Positions 27,440 through 48,292 of a stretch of DNA of 64,000 bases are shown piece after piece. The notes beneath the pieces are model-generated. The model searched no databases and was not told where the DNA came from. It worked only from the letters and a program-made list of their open reading frames with translations. The position numbers and the translations under genes were made by a program. Position 1 is the first letter of the stretch; every line of letters starts with the position of its first letter. Source of the DNA: Stercorarius parasiticus (Eukaryota; Chordata; Aves; Charadriiformes; Stercorariidae); assembly GCA_013396915.1 (NCBI GenBank), contig VWZL01000597.1, positions 1,307,963 to 1,371,962 of the forward strand, given 5' to 3'.

Positions 27440-27541
27440 ACTTAATCCAACACTGAAATTGGCCCTGCTTTGAGAAAGGCGTTAGACCAGATGGCTTTCA
27501 GAGGCCCTTTCCAACCAAGATTACTCTATAATTCTGTGATT
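27440..27541 (+). repeat. CR1 LINE 3' tail
   Basis: CCCTGCTTTGAGAAAGGCGT, TAGACCAGATGGCTTTCAGA and GGCCCTTTCCAACCAAGATT precede ATAATTCTGTGAT. This is the final ~100 bp of CR1, diverged but with the conserved CCTTCCAACC box and tail octamer. It ends about 46 bp before an undetermined base. Confidence 0.85.
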
Positions 27542-27586
27542 TAAAAATATATTTCAGTCTAAAGCTTTTTCAAAAAGCTGAGGGGG

Positions 27587-27587
27587 N
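27587..27587. other. Undetermined base (N)
   Basis: A single N follows GGGGG and precedes a T run. It marks an unresolved base in the assembly at a homopolymer junction. It has no biological meaning by itself but would interrupt any frame crossing it. Confidence 1.
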
Positions 27588-29390
27588 TTTTAATTTTAGA
27601 CTTGGCAGATACTGAACATTTGGGTAAAGAAAACATAATTTCTTTTTTAGTTGAAAAGAACTTTGCACTTTTGCAAGATGTATGAGTTCAGCAGAAATAC
27701 TTGCTGAATAGTTCACAGCAGAGGAAGTTCCTATAGTTGAGGATACTAATCTCAAATATTGGATATGCCTTGGCAGATGTCTCCAAAGAAGCCACTAATT
27801 TTGAAATATATTGAGGCCTTGAGTCTTGTGAAATGTAATGTTGCTTTTATATATAAATTGCATTTTTTGAACTGGTGTGAAGACTAATAGGCAAGGCATA
27901 AAAAAGGTACGTTATAGATCTCATCTTGGAGACGTGAATGGAGCTACATGCTAAGATACTGGATCTTCCACTCTGGATTTAAGACTACAATTAAATTTAA
28001 AGAAAGTAGGTAGGGGAGATAATTTTTAAATCACTTTGTATTCCAAAGTTAAATGACCAAGATGGGCATCGAGGAGAGCAGCTGGTGTCTGGATCATAAA
28101 GCAGCAAAATGCTGCATCTTTGATGTGAATCTGAAAATAGTAACTTAGCCTGGTAAAGTACCACTTCCCGGGGAGACTCACTCTAGAAGTACCTTTTAGA
28201 CCAGTTTCTCAATGTTTTCAATCTGGTGATTCCTTGCTTGAACCTTTTAAATGTATTACATTGCCACAGCCATGGTAAGCTTATATAAGAGATTTATGAG
28301 GTGTGTATTTCAGAAGATGAGCAAGAGCGTGCAATCATGAAAGGAAATAACAGGTGGAGTTAGGAGAGTAAGATTTTTACTCTTCAGCACCTAATAGCCC
28401 CTTTGATTGCTTCTACTCAGGACTATGATCACTGCCTGGAAAGTGCTGTTGTAGGGCCTGTGATGGGCACTCTGTAGAAAACAGAATTAAGGCGGTTTAT
28501 ACATATTCTGCATGTTACCTTTTGCAGAGGAGTGGTTCTCACGAGACCAGAGTCAGTGGCTGGATTATCACTTTGTTCAATTCAATTTTGCCTAACTGTA
28601 ATTGGGATAGTTTGGCAACAGAGTATTGAGTTAATCTCAAACTCAGCAAGTGCCTCCTGCGTGAGCACACACATTCACAGGAGCCAGGGACTTCCCTTGG
28701 GATGGTGTGTGGTCATCATGGGAACAAAGCTCTATTGCCTTTGTTAAATAAAAGTCTTGAACTCAAGGGAAGCTTTCTTGTATAGCACATGTGCGGATAA
28801 CTTCGTCTGTATGGTTACCTTTGAGAGATAAATAATTACTAAAAAAGACTGAACCTGAATTCAGCAAGTCTAATCTCTTTTATATATATATTTATGCACA
28901 AGTATAAATTTGCTGTTCATGTATATAAAGGTTTTTAGGTGGATAAATATTTGTAGGATGAGGAATGAATTTTGCTGCAGGGTAGTGTACAGAGCACAGT
29001 GCTTGATCTTATGATTTAGTACACTGGGATTACTCAATAGCAAATATTTGCAGCACTGGCCCTGTAAATTTTTAGTATGAAAATACTGTGTCTCATTCCC
29101 TACTGATCGGTGTCATGTTTGTGCGACTCCTCCCGTTCAGCAAAAGGTTTCTTTCATTTTCAGGAGACAGTGATAGCGAAGTGATAATGACAGTGTTAAC
29201 AGCCTGGGAAATTGTAATGTGAATGAAATATCTAAGACTTTTTTAAGGAGCACTCAAGACTGGTATTGATCTAAAGGTCTGGGGGTCATGAAGTAAATTC
29301 CTATAGTGCTGCCAGTCCTGGGCAGACAAGGATATGGAGTCAACACAGCACTTCCATGTGTACTGAGGTATTATTTAATTGAAAGCTTTA

Positions 29391-29442
29391 TACTTGGTTT
29401 TCCTACCTGTAAAATGACTATTATATTATCTTTCTCCTATTT
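29391..29442 (+). repeat. Possible MIR-type SINE 3' fragment
   Basis: TTGGTTTTCCTACCTGTAAA then ATGACTATTATATTATC resembles the MIR segment 'cagtttcctcatctgtaaaatgg-gataataa'. Only about 50 bp can be followed. Confidence 0.4.
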
Positions 29443-30474
29443 TTTTGCTCTTGCCAGTTGAGACAACAATCATCACTTTCTGCAGTTGTCTTGCACAGGG
29501 TATTCTGAGCCTTAGAGGAATCCTGAGAAACTTTACCAATTAGTAACAATCATTTGTGGCTATATGCCTGGTTCCGTCTTTTGCAGTTATATCCACTTAC
29601 ATGTGAGTTATGTTATATTTATTGTTATTTTTATGCTGAGGACAATAAAAAACAGCAGGTAGAAAAACTTGGATTGACAATGTATTTCCAGTGTTTTATT
29701 AGACTTCGCACTGTCAGTAAAACTGTTTCTTACCCCTGCAATTCAATCCCACCTGCACAGTAACTGCGGTTTTTCTGCTGTTGCCTCATGATTGGGCTGC
29801 TTCAAAAGTGCTTGATGTTTACTGACTACTGTGTTGAATAATTTATTGAATGATTATTAGACTGGATGTAATAAAGTCAGTGTTGATTTACCATTCCCTT
29901 AGCATAATGGGGTAAATAATCACTGGATTTACTATGTCAAGAGATGCTCAGAATGATGGTTCTGAACTGAAATGCTGGCTTGGTGGGAAATTATGTTTTA
30001 AATTTATATTATAGTAAAAGGTTTGCTAATTATTACCCACTTTTGAATGGTTTGCGTTATTTGGGAAAAGTGCTATCAACAGCTGGAAAATTGTATAGTG
30101 AATAATTTATTTGAAAATAGCAAAAAAAAGGCAAATAAATAATTCAGCAAATACTTCTCGACCAGCACTGCTGATGTCATGCTCCAGAGAGATGGATCAA
30201 TTTTTTTAAATAACGTTATTACGTGATTAGCAGACTCATTTTTTTGTGATTTTTCTTGCTAGTTGGTTCACTTCTTACACTGATTCCTGAAGAAAAATGA
30301 CTTTTCAGCCTACCCATCACTGAATTTTTAATAGTAAGATGACAATGAATAAAATTAAGTTTTAATGTACTGCTGTATGTATCACCTTAACTTGATATAT
30401 CAATGGTGAATAATGATCTTTGCTGTAATGTAGTGGGCTAGATTCTGCAGACACTGTGTTTTTTAGAGTACCCT

Positions 30475-30497
30475 CTCTGACCTTGGGAAGGTCAGAG
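30475..30497. repeat. Perfect inverted repeat with nuclear-receptor half-sites
   Basis: CTCTGACCTT and AAGGTCAGAG are exact complements separated by GGG. Each arm contains the AGGTCA nuclear-receptor half-site, arranged everted (TGACCT, 5-nt spacer, AGGTCA). The left arm also overlaps TGACCTTGG, close to an extended orphan-receptor half-site. Binding is inferred from the motif only. Confidence 0.85.
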
Positions 30498-32207
30498 CCC
30501 CAGGCCATATTGCCTCACTTTCCTTTTCTTCCTTTTTGTTATTTTTTAGACTAGGACCAGGGACTGATGTATATGTATATACTAGTTTGCTAGCACATAT
30601 GGTGCAGGTATTGCTTTGTATTGTTTGATTTTATTTTAATAAAATTCTAACTTTTGGGGTAAACTCAGGCATTTTATTTTCAACTGCAGAGGAGGGGTGG
30701 AAATCCTGCTAGCCTTGCCAGCTAGATTCATACCTACTGAACGGGTTTGGGAGATCAAGCATTGGATATGCTGCGCTCGCATTCTGGAGCCGAGCCAGCT
30801 CCTCAGCTGGGGAAAGGCAATATCATGCTGTTAACTTGTTATGTTTAATGTCAAGTCTTGCAATATTTGATTTTTACCTTAAATCCTAGTTGTAGCAATA
30901 AAATAGTTCACTGAAATTCTACTGTTTTTAACCTGTAATAAAAGCTTTTCCAAAAAAATTGGAAAATATTAGTTTATTACACTCTAACATCAGAAGGAAA
31001 AGACAATCAGATTCATTAAAATAAAGAATGTCTCTTTGCCTGTACGATTATTTTGAGGGCTTTTAGCTTGTTTTTTTTTTGTATGTGTGAGACTGGTAAA
31101 AGTACACCAACCCGGAGACGTAAAGCTTCCAAAGACTGCGTGTCAGTAGTAGAAGTCTTTTCTCAGCTTTGTCTTCCCATATTGTTTTGAAGAGTTCAAA
31201 CCCTGCCTGAAGCAGACAGGTTTGGGTACATTGTTTTAGGGTAGACCTGCACAGGAAACCTAAAGGAAGCACGTTTTGATTGCTGAAGTTAAAAATAAAA
31301 TATAGAAAAAACACTTTAAAAAGAGATTAAATGTGGATGTGAAGTTTGCGCACCCATCATCATCTCTTGCAGAGGGATTTTTAAATCACCTCTGGCTGAA
31401 TTGGAAGAAGTTGTCAGTATTTCCAAAGCAATGGCTTGTTGTGCGATGATGAGCACCAAAGAAAAGTCCAAATAAATTAGCCTGCCATAACACATAGCGT
31501 TCCTTTCTCATTCTCTGCTTTTTATTCCTCAGATGTCAGTGTTATGGTCTCCTTGTCAGTGATCCCACATTTTTTGCTTACACATCCTATACACGTAATT
31601 TCTAGGAGGCTATCAAACATGCCAAGCAGAAGTAGTTTATTGCATTGCAAGTACCTGTTTATGCAGAAGAGATGTGATCTCTATCTCTCTGGCAGATATG
31701 GAGAGGAATGCAAATGTGTCCCCCTGCCACAACAGTTTGACCCTCATGTAAAGGCTTCTTTAAACAAACAAAAAAACCCCACAAATAAAATCATGCTTTT
31801 TCTTGAAACCAGAGTTGTAGGTATTTGTTAAGAATTCAGCGAAGACTAGACAGGCAATCTTTTCTTGGTGAAGATAAACTAAAAGATTATCAGGATCCTT
31901 TTCTGACTACTTTAAAAATAGGTGGAAAGACTGACTCAACTGAGAAGGAAGTTTGAAGCTGTGTTTTCTTTCTTAGGCTATCGTCTATACTAGCTCCGTT
32001 TGCCATTCATCTGGATTTTTTAGGTGTTTCTCACAAAGCACCTATGCACTCCAAGCCTCGTTGTTTATTTTTATATCATTCTCCTTTTATCTACATTTCA
32101 CAGAAGTTCATTTTCTACTTTTCTCTCTCACATATACTTCTGTAACAGGTCACTTTTCTTTTTCTCTCTGTGATTTTTTTTCCTAATTTCTTCTAGTTTC
32201 CGTTTTG

Positions 32208-32223
32208 TTTTTTTTTTTTTTTT
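32208..32223. repeat. Poly-T run of 16
   Basis: Sixteen T residues follow CGTTTTG and end a T/C-rich region that starts near 32080. No SINE or processed-transcript body is recognised on either side, so it is read as a simple low-complexity tract. Confidence 0.95.
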
Positions 32224-32968
32224 CCCCGCACCCAAAATCTATTTCAGTGGGAAGACACTGTGTTACTCAGTTACATGCTCCCAGAGGCACTGCACAATGG
32301 ATGAAGTCCACAGACTTCTGGCACTGCTGGGATATGCTGCTCTAGAGGAGTGTAAGCGTAGGGGAGTTCTAGGGTTGGAGAGAGATTATCAAGCAGAAGG
32401 GAAGAAGGTACAAAAAAGCAAATATAATGAAGGAAAGGCTGATTCTCTAATGGTCCTTTGAAGTCCCTTTGACCTCCTAATGTTTGGTTAGGAAACAAGT
32501 ACCCTTTAGTAATAATACTAGGAGTAATGGCTTGCAGTTCCAAAAGGGATGGGTGAAAAAGGTTTGTAAAACTGCTCTTAGTGAAATTGTTTAAATTCTG
32601 AAGAAAATACCATAGAAAAGGCTTTTTAAAAAAAACTATATCAGAAATTGTTTCAGAGAACTGTGGAGTTCTATTACTAAATGGCAATGTTTTGTTTTCA
32701 CTGCTCTTTGTTATGCCTTTCTTCTACATCTCATATAGTTTTATATTATTTCCTACCACACAAAGAAGAAGTTATGTTTAACACATATTGCGACTGCTGG
32801 CTCTGTGCAGTGGCAGGACAGACGACAGCAAGCCTTTTTGCAGCCCAGCTGATAGAGCTGGAAATAGCTAGCATGGTGTTTTTATCCAGTATGACAACAT
32901 AGCATATTATCTTACTTTTGCCCAAAGATTAGTACTTATTTTAAAATCACTTTATTTCTGCAGTAGTG

Positions 32969-33029
32969 TTATACACCACTTCCTGTGGATAAATCATCTT
33001 ACACACTTTGTGGTGTATAAATCGTCTTA
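32969..33029. repeat. Combined inverted and direct repeat
   Basis: TTATACACCAC (32969-32979) is the exact complement of GTGGTGTATAA (33010-33020), 30 nt apart. Overlapping this, ATAAATCATCTTA (32988-33000) recurs as ATAAATCGTCTTA (33017-33029) with one mismatch and a 29-nt period. A MIR-like piece begins about 20 bp downstream. Confidence 0.85.
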
Positions 33030-33049
33030 TCCCTGTTTTTATGGGAAAG

Positions 33050-33120
33050 TAATTTTCGGTTTAATTTTCTCTCCTGTAAAATGAGGATAATAACGGTTTT
33101 CACAAACTCCTTCAGGTCTT
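33050..33120 (+). repeat. MIR-type SINE 3' fragment
   Basis: TTAATTTTCTCTCCTGTAAA followed by ATGAGGATAATAACGGTTTT matches the MIR segment 'cagtttcctcatctgtaaaatgaggataataa-ggtacc' closely. The rest of the element is not recognisable. Confidence 0.65.
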
Positions 33121-33285
33121 ATGGGGTCAGCTGTGCTGTTGTTTCCCCCCTCTCATGCTAGAAAGTTTTTCCAGTTATCCCTGGAAAATTTTTTTTCCTT
33201 TTCTGAGCATGGCTGTTCATTCTCTCAGCCTGGCCTGTGCAGCATTTCAGGACAGACTCTCTGCAAGAGAGGTGCTGGAGACCTC

Positions 33286-33308
33286 TGTGTGTGTGTGTGT
33301 GTGTGTGT
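33286..33308. repeat. TG microsatellite
   Basis: An uninterrupted TG run of about 11 units lies here. It produces spurious V-C or T-H repeats in translated frames on either strand, which are not real proteins. Confidence 0.97.
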
Positions 33309-35655
33309 AGGTAGAAAAGAATAAAGATTACCTTCTTCCTCTCTTCTCCCCAAGGCTCTTTCATTAACATTCCTATGATACATCTTATTTAGCATATTCA
33401 TGGCTTTAGGCTTCTTGTGTCCGTTATAGCCTTCTAAAGACAGTGATAAAACTTTATACATTGTATTATGAGAAACATCCCATGCCCGGTCATTTTAGTA
33501 GGTTCAGAACGAATCTCGTTTTGTGAGCATTATATAAAGATCAAAGCCGATACCACAGCTAGTGAAATCAGGAATGGGATACTTGAATTGACTAACGCTG
33601 CCAACATCTAGTAGCTATTCTTGGATTTACAGTCTCGTCTTGTAAATTGTGTCTTGCAGGGCATACCGTCCCTAGAGACCCAGAAGAGCAGCTGGTTCTT
33701 TCTCTAAAGAAACTTGACCCAATGGCGCAGGTGTTAGCAACTGGCCAAGGGCCTTGACACCAGCCTCTTGGGTTTAAAAGGACTCCCAGGCCAAAAGGGC
33801 AGAAGAGAGTTGTTGGGTTTTTTTTCCCCTAAGTTGGGGATGTGTCAGAAGCAGCGGGTGCAGTATGGCCCTGTGGAGGTAGGAATTACTCCCCTAGAGA
33901 CAGCACAGAGTTTCCCGTTGTTCTTAATTCGTCAGAGCTGCTTGATCTTTTGTTAGACAGGAAATAAAAGGCAGATCAAGAAATACGGTATGAATGTGCC
34001 TGTGCTCTCCTGGCTGACAGGAGGAAAGACCAGACTACTCTATTCCAGTGAAGTTTTCTTTCTTTTTCTGTCTTCCTTGTCTTCAGATTGGTCTGAGACC
34101 CTTTAAAACTGTGTCTACATGGCACACAGCTCAGCAGGGCTCTGTTCACCAGGAGAGTTTATAGGCACCACAGTGAACTCCATTACAGTTTAACTCTCAA
34201 CTATAAACAGCAAAAGCCCATGAGAAGGGTTTGACTTTAAATTAGCACCAAGAGCTGTTTTGCTTGGATTGCTGTTGTGAACCTTTGGGTTTGTCTGTTC
34301 TAAACTTTCTAATCATGTAGCCTCCCATATTGTAATTAACACTGTTGCTGTACTCACGATAGCAATAAGGGTTTTAGCATTAGCAAAGACAAGCTGCCAA
34401 TATGCTGTTGCATTACAGTGGCCATAAAGTGTATGCCTACCTTGAGGAGGATTAGGCAGTGCATCATTTCAAGTAGCAGTGGCAGACTACCCTGTAGAAA
34501 TGTTCCTATTATACCAAGCAGGCTTGACTTTAAAAGAAGAGCCACAAATATTTTTGTGTGACTGAACTCTGGTGATAAATACTATTTGTCCAAATTTCTC
34601 CATTTACATTTTTTAAACTGTGTTTTCTGAAGGGTAACTTTCTGGCTCTCTGTTGAAAGATTTGAGTTGCTAAATACTGCTTAGGAAGGTTATAAATTTG
34701 GGACACAGATCCATGGGACTTGCAAATGGAAGGACCATCATAGTAAGTGATGAGTAAAGTAATTAAACAAAAGTTCCTGACCTGGTGCTGACAGCTGGGG
34801 TCTGATCGCAGGTCATGCAATACTTTCACATTTTTTTTTGTACATCTTTAGCAGCGGTAATGACATTCTTATTGATTTTTGAGGCCCTTTGTAATCTTGT
34901 CATTTGGAGGTGTTTAGTATTTCTAAGAGGAACTAGTTCAAATAATTTCTATCATAATCACATTTGGTAGTGAAGTGGGGACTTTTTTTTGCTACAAGAA
35001 ATGCTTCATTAAAATACCTGCTTTGAAGAAGAAATGAAAAGAAATGTTTCCATTCTTCTGGGGTTACTCTAGTTGTGCCATATGGGAGCTGTAGTTCAAG
35101 TATATAAGGACCACAGTCCACTTTTCCCATCTTTTCCACTGCCTTTCACTCCCTCTTTTGTTTTCCTGTGTCCTAATCACTTTACTCCTTTTCTCCTAAT
35201 CCCTAACATACCTGGAAAAGATTAAGCCGATTGCCTTTTTTGACACTGATTAGGTTTTTCTGTGGTATTCTGCCTCGCAGTCCCCTCCTGCGCCGCAGTC
35301 CCTCACTGCTGTTACAGGACACGTTTCTTGTGACAGCACCAATTCTGCAAAGCCGGTGACTGGTAGCAGCAGACACCAATGCAATAATAAAGACAGACAC
35401 CCTGAATAGAATCACAAAACCAAGGTTCATTATATGAAGATTCAATTAGCTCTTTAAACATAGAAACTGTGATAGAACATACCGTACAAAACAGGATCAC
35501 TGCCAAGTATTTATAGGCAAAGCATTGCCTGTTCCTGCTCATACAATTAAGGTAACTGAGTTTCAATAGTCACAGCTGCATAAAGCAGCTTTGGATCCTA
35601 CCTAGGTCAGCATGAAATAAGACTGTATTCAGTGCTAGTTTAGAAAATGTGCTCC

Positions 35656-35672
35656 TTTTTTTTTTTTTTTTT
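35656..35672. repeat. Poly-T run of 17
   Basis: Seventeen T residues lie between GCTCC and CCTGAC. On the minus strand this is poly-A, but no retrotransposed gene body, target-site duplication or SINE is evident beside it. Confidence 0.95.
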
Positions 35673-36989
35673 CCTGACATGAAGAAATGAGAAATTGAAC
35701 ACAATGTGTTCCATTTTGAAAACACAGAGGCTCCTTTTAAATTCCATCCAGGATAGCAAGGACTCAATACCTCCATTAAAATCGAAACCTTAAAGATGAT
35801 CAGATTAAACTCTTCAAGCAGTAGCTTTGGATAAAGCATTGGATTTAGCCAGCATGATAAAAATATCTGAGTATTTTGGGAAGAATCCTAAAGTGGGGCT
35901 GTTGTCATAACTGTTCTTCATAAAAAATATGCCTGTTTTAGCTCTTTTTTCCACATCAGCTAGGAAAACCTGCTGTGTTTTCGGCATGTTCTGGGATTCT
36001 CTAATCAGTCGCTAAAATGTTTCCTCTTTCTTCTAGCTGCAGTCTCCGACATAAGTGGCTTGTGACACTTCAGTGTTGTGCCATTCTTTCTCCCCTTGAG
36101 TATTGTCCCACTGAAAGAAATTCTGCTCTTTCCTTTCCTCCCCACACAAACACCGAAGATCTGTTTGGCCTTCAGTGCCTCAGAAGTAAAAGCACGGCCG
36201 TTCTCAGTGTCCCCTGGATTTCTGCACTGCTAAGAAATTCTGCATTCCTCAACAACTTTACAGGAAATCGAGTATTTTCTTGTCTCTATAAATGCCACTG
36301 GACTATGGAGCTCACCTTGCCAAGATGCACAATGGAACCTTTACTGTATTGCTTTCTATGCAGTAGCTGATTTTATAACGAGGTTTGCAGGAATTGCACC
36401 AATGAGCCCCTGTCCAATTTTCCCTCTTTACATTTCTGTTTTATGGTACTCGCTTAAATGAACCATGTAACTTTAGGAAGGACAGCATGTAAAGACAAAG
36501 TAGAGTTGATAAGGTATCAGTAACCCTAATGTTGCCATAGTATCCTAGAGGATGACATCTAGTTCTAGTGTTTTTTACTCAAGGATCCTGGCGGGATTGG
36601 CCAATATTAAATAATGCAGTTTTGTAACTCTCTTCTCCCTCAACAAGCTATATTAGCTCTAATTCCTAGTTTAGCAAAGGACAAAAAGAGCTTCAGACAG
36701 ACATTCACAGCAAGGTAGCAGTATAGCAAAAAATTAATTCCAAGTTTTCCAGTCCTCTGCTCCCTACTGCCCTGGTTCATGGACCCCATCCTGAACTTTG
36801 ACCTTTCTTCCATGCCTCCCATTTTAAAAAGCAGAAAATACTTTTAATGCACTGGTTTTTGCTTTCCCATTTCAGGGAGTGATTCCCTTTAGATTTGCTC
36901 ATGTGTTGCTTTAACAGGGAGGAAATACAATGTGCTTGTTAAAGGGAGAGCCTCATAGTTAGGATTTTTAGGCAGTAGCTTTAGTCTTA

Positions 36990-37138
36990 GCTTTACCTTG
37001 ATTTGGTTTTGTTTCTCCACCTGTACAACATGGTGATACTTAGTGATCCATCTCACAGAGTGTTACTAAGCCACTTGAATGTATGGGAAATATCCTGAAA
37101 TGTTAAGCACAAATGATTAATTCATTATTATATCCATC
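36990..37138 (+). repeat. MIR-type SINE remnant just upstream of the exon
   Basis: TTTTGTTTCTCCACCTGTAC, AACATGGTGATACTTAGTGA, CTCACAGAGTGTTACTAAGC and AATGTTAAGCACAAATGATT follow in order the MIR 3' half (tttcctcatctgtaaaatggggata, ctcacagggttgttgtgagga, gtaaagcgcttagaac). It ends about 120 bp before the TMEM132 exon. Divergence is high, so boundaries are approximate. Confidence 0.55.
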
Positions 37139-37193
37139 ATCCCACCAAATCCTCTCTTTGGAAGAGCCTTAATCCAATGTTTTATTAATATAA

Positions 37194-47124
<9,931 letters not shown>

Positions 47125-47575
47125 GTTAGAATCACAGAGCAGCTGAGGTTGAAGAGAGCTTCAGCCATTAGCTAGCTCAATGCCCTGCTCAGAGAACCAG
47201 TTGCTCTGGGCTAGGTCCACTTGAGTCTTGAACACCTCCAAAGATGGAGATCCCACAGTCTCTCCAGGAAAACTGTTTCAGTATTTGATCACCCTCATGG
47301 TAATTTGTTTTTCCATGTATGTAAATGGAATTTCCCAAGTTCTCACTTGCGTCCTGCATCTCTCATCCTATTGCCATATGAGCCTGAGAACAGTCTGGCT
47401 TCATCTTCTCTGTATCCTCTGATCGGGTAGCTGCAGAACGCAGTAAGGGCTCCTGTTTGCCCAGCTCTCTCCACCTCTCTGTGTACATCATGTGCTCCAG
47501 CCCTCAACCAGCTTGGTGGCCCTGCACTGGCCTGGCTCCAGTGCATCAATATCCTTGGCTTGAGCTACAGCCTGC
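47125..47575 (-). repeat. CR1 LINE, longest copy in the window, reversed
   Basis: Read on the + strand it opens with TTAGAATCACAGAGCAGCTG and AGGTTGAAGAGAGCTTCAGC (complement of the CR1 tail), continues through TTGAACACCTCCAAAGATGG and AGATCCCACAGTCTCTCCAG, and reaches CATGTGCTCCAGCCCTCAAC, TTGGTGGCCCTGCACTGGCC and TGGCTCCAGTGCATCAATAT. These are the 3' UTR and distal coding end of CR1 in reverse. About 450 bp survive. No intact reverse transcriptase frame remains. Confidence 0.9.
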
Positions 47576-48204
47576 GTTGGCTTCCCACCTCTTAATTGAT
47601 GTGGTTATGAAAAGATTTTTCCCTTTTGGTGTAATGAAAGGGATGCTGCCTTAATTGGTTCCCTTCAGATTAGCGATTTGAATAAAACATAGCTGAAAAA
47701 GCAGCAGCAAATTTCTCCCTACTGAAATAGATTCATCACCACTGTGGTGCTGCTTGAGCAAAGCAGGCGGGTATCACTCTTTTCAGCTTCTTGACATTAT
47801 TTTTAGATGTGTCTTGTGATTTTGAGGTACCGTGTAGTGGTCGAGGGCTTCCCTTTTTTCTTTTTTTTTTTTTCTTTTGAGGATTAAAGCCTTTGAAATT
47901 ATTTATTTATGAGCCATGAAAATCTCCCCAAAATGGATTTTAGCAAGTGTGTAATTGGATAATTTGACAACTGGTAAGCTGAAGCCCCAGAGACCAGGAA
48001 TTACACTTCACTACAGAATAGTTGTTCTTCATGTAGTATTAATTAGATTTCCTCTAGATTACAAGTAGTAAGAAGAGTAGTCAATTAAGAGAATTATTCT
48101 CTGACTTTTCCATCCTTCTTTTAATTGCCAGCTAGTGGTATTAAGAATTCCTTTTTCTGTGTGAGATGTCCTCAGAGGCAGGATACCAGAAAGAGGATGA
48201 GGGA

Positions 48205-48292
48205 CAATGGATTAAACACTGGCCTGGGATTCAGAAGAAACGACCACCAGCTTTGTGCATGACTTTGACTCACCTTCTGAGGGACTGATTAT
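48205..48292 (+). repeat. Possible MIR-type SINE, 5' half
   Basis: GGATTAAACACTGGCCTGGG, ATTCAGAAGAAACGACCACC and AGCTTTGTGCATGACTTTGA resemble the MIR order: tRNA-like head 'actggcctgggagtcaga', then 'agctgtgtgaccttgggcaagtca'. Moderate divergence. The 3' half is not evident. Confidence 0.5.

Noticed and set aside
35656..35672. Poly-T considered as the poly-A tail of a reversed processed pseudogene
   Set aside because: No gene-like body follows on the minus strand and no flanking target-site duplication is visible.
36017..36370. 117-codon frame 0.9 kb upstream of the TMEM132 exon, considered as a preceding exon
   Set aside because: The peptide has no likeness to the TMEM132 ectodomain and there is no matching donor in a phase that would join the exon at 37256.
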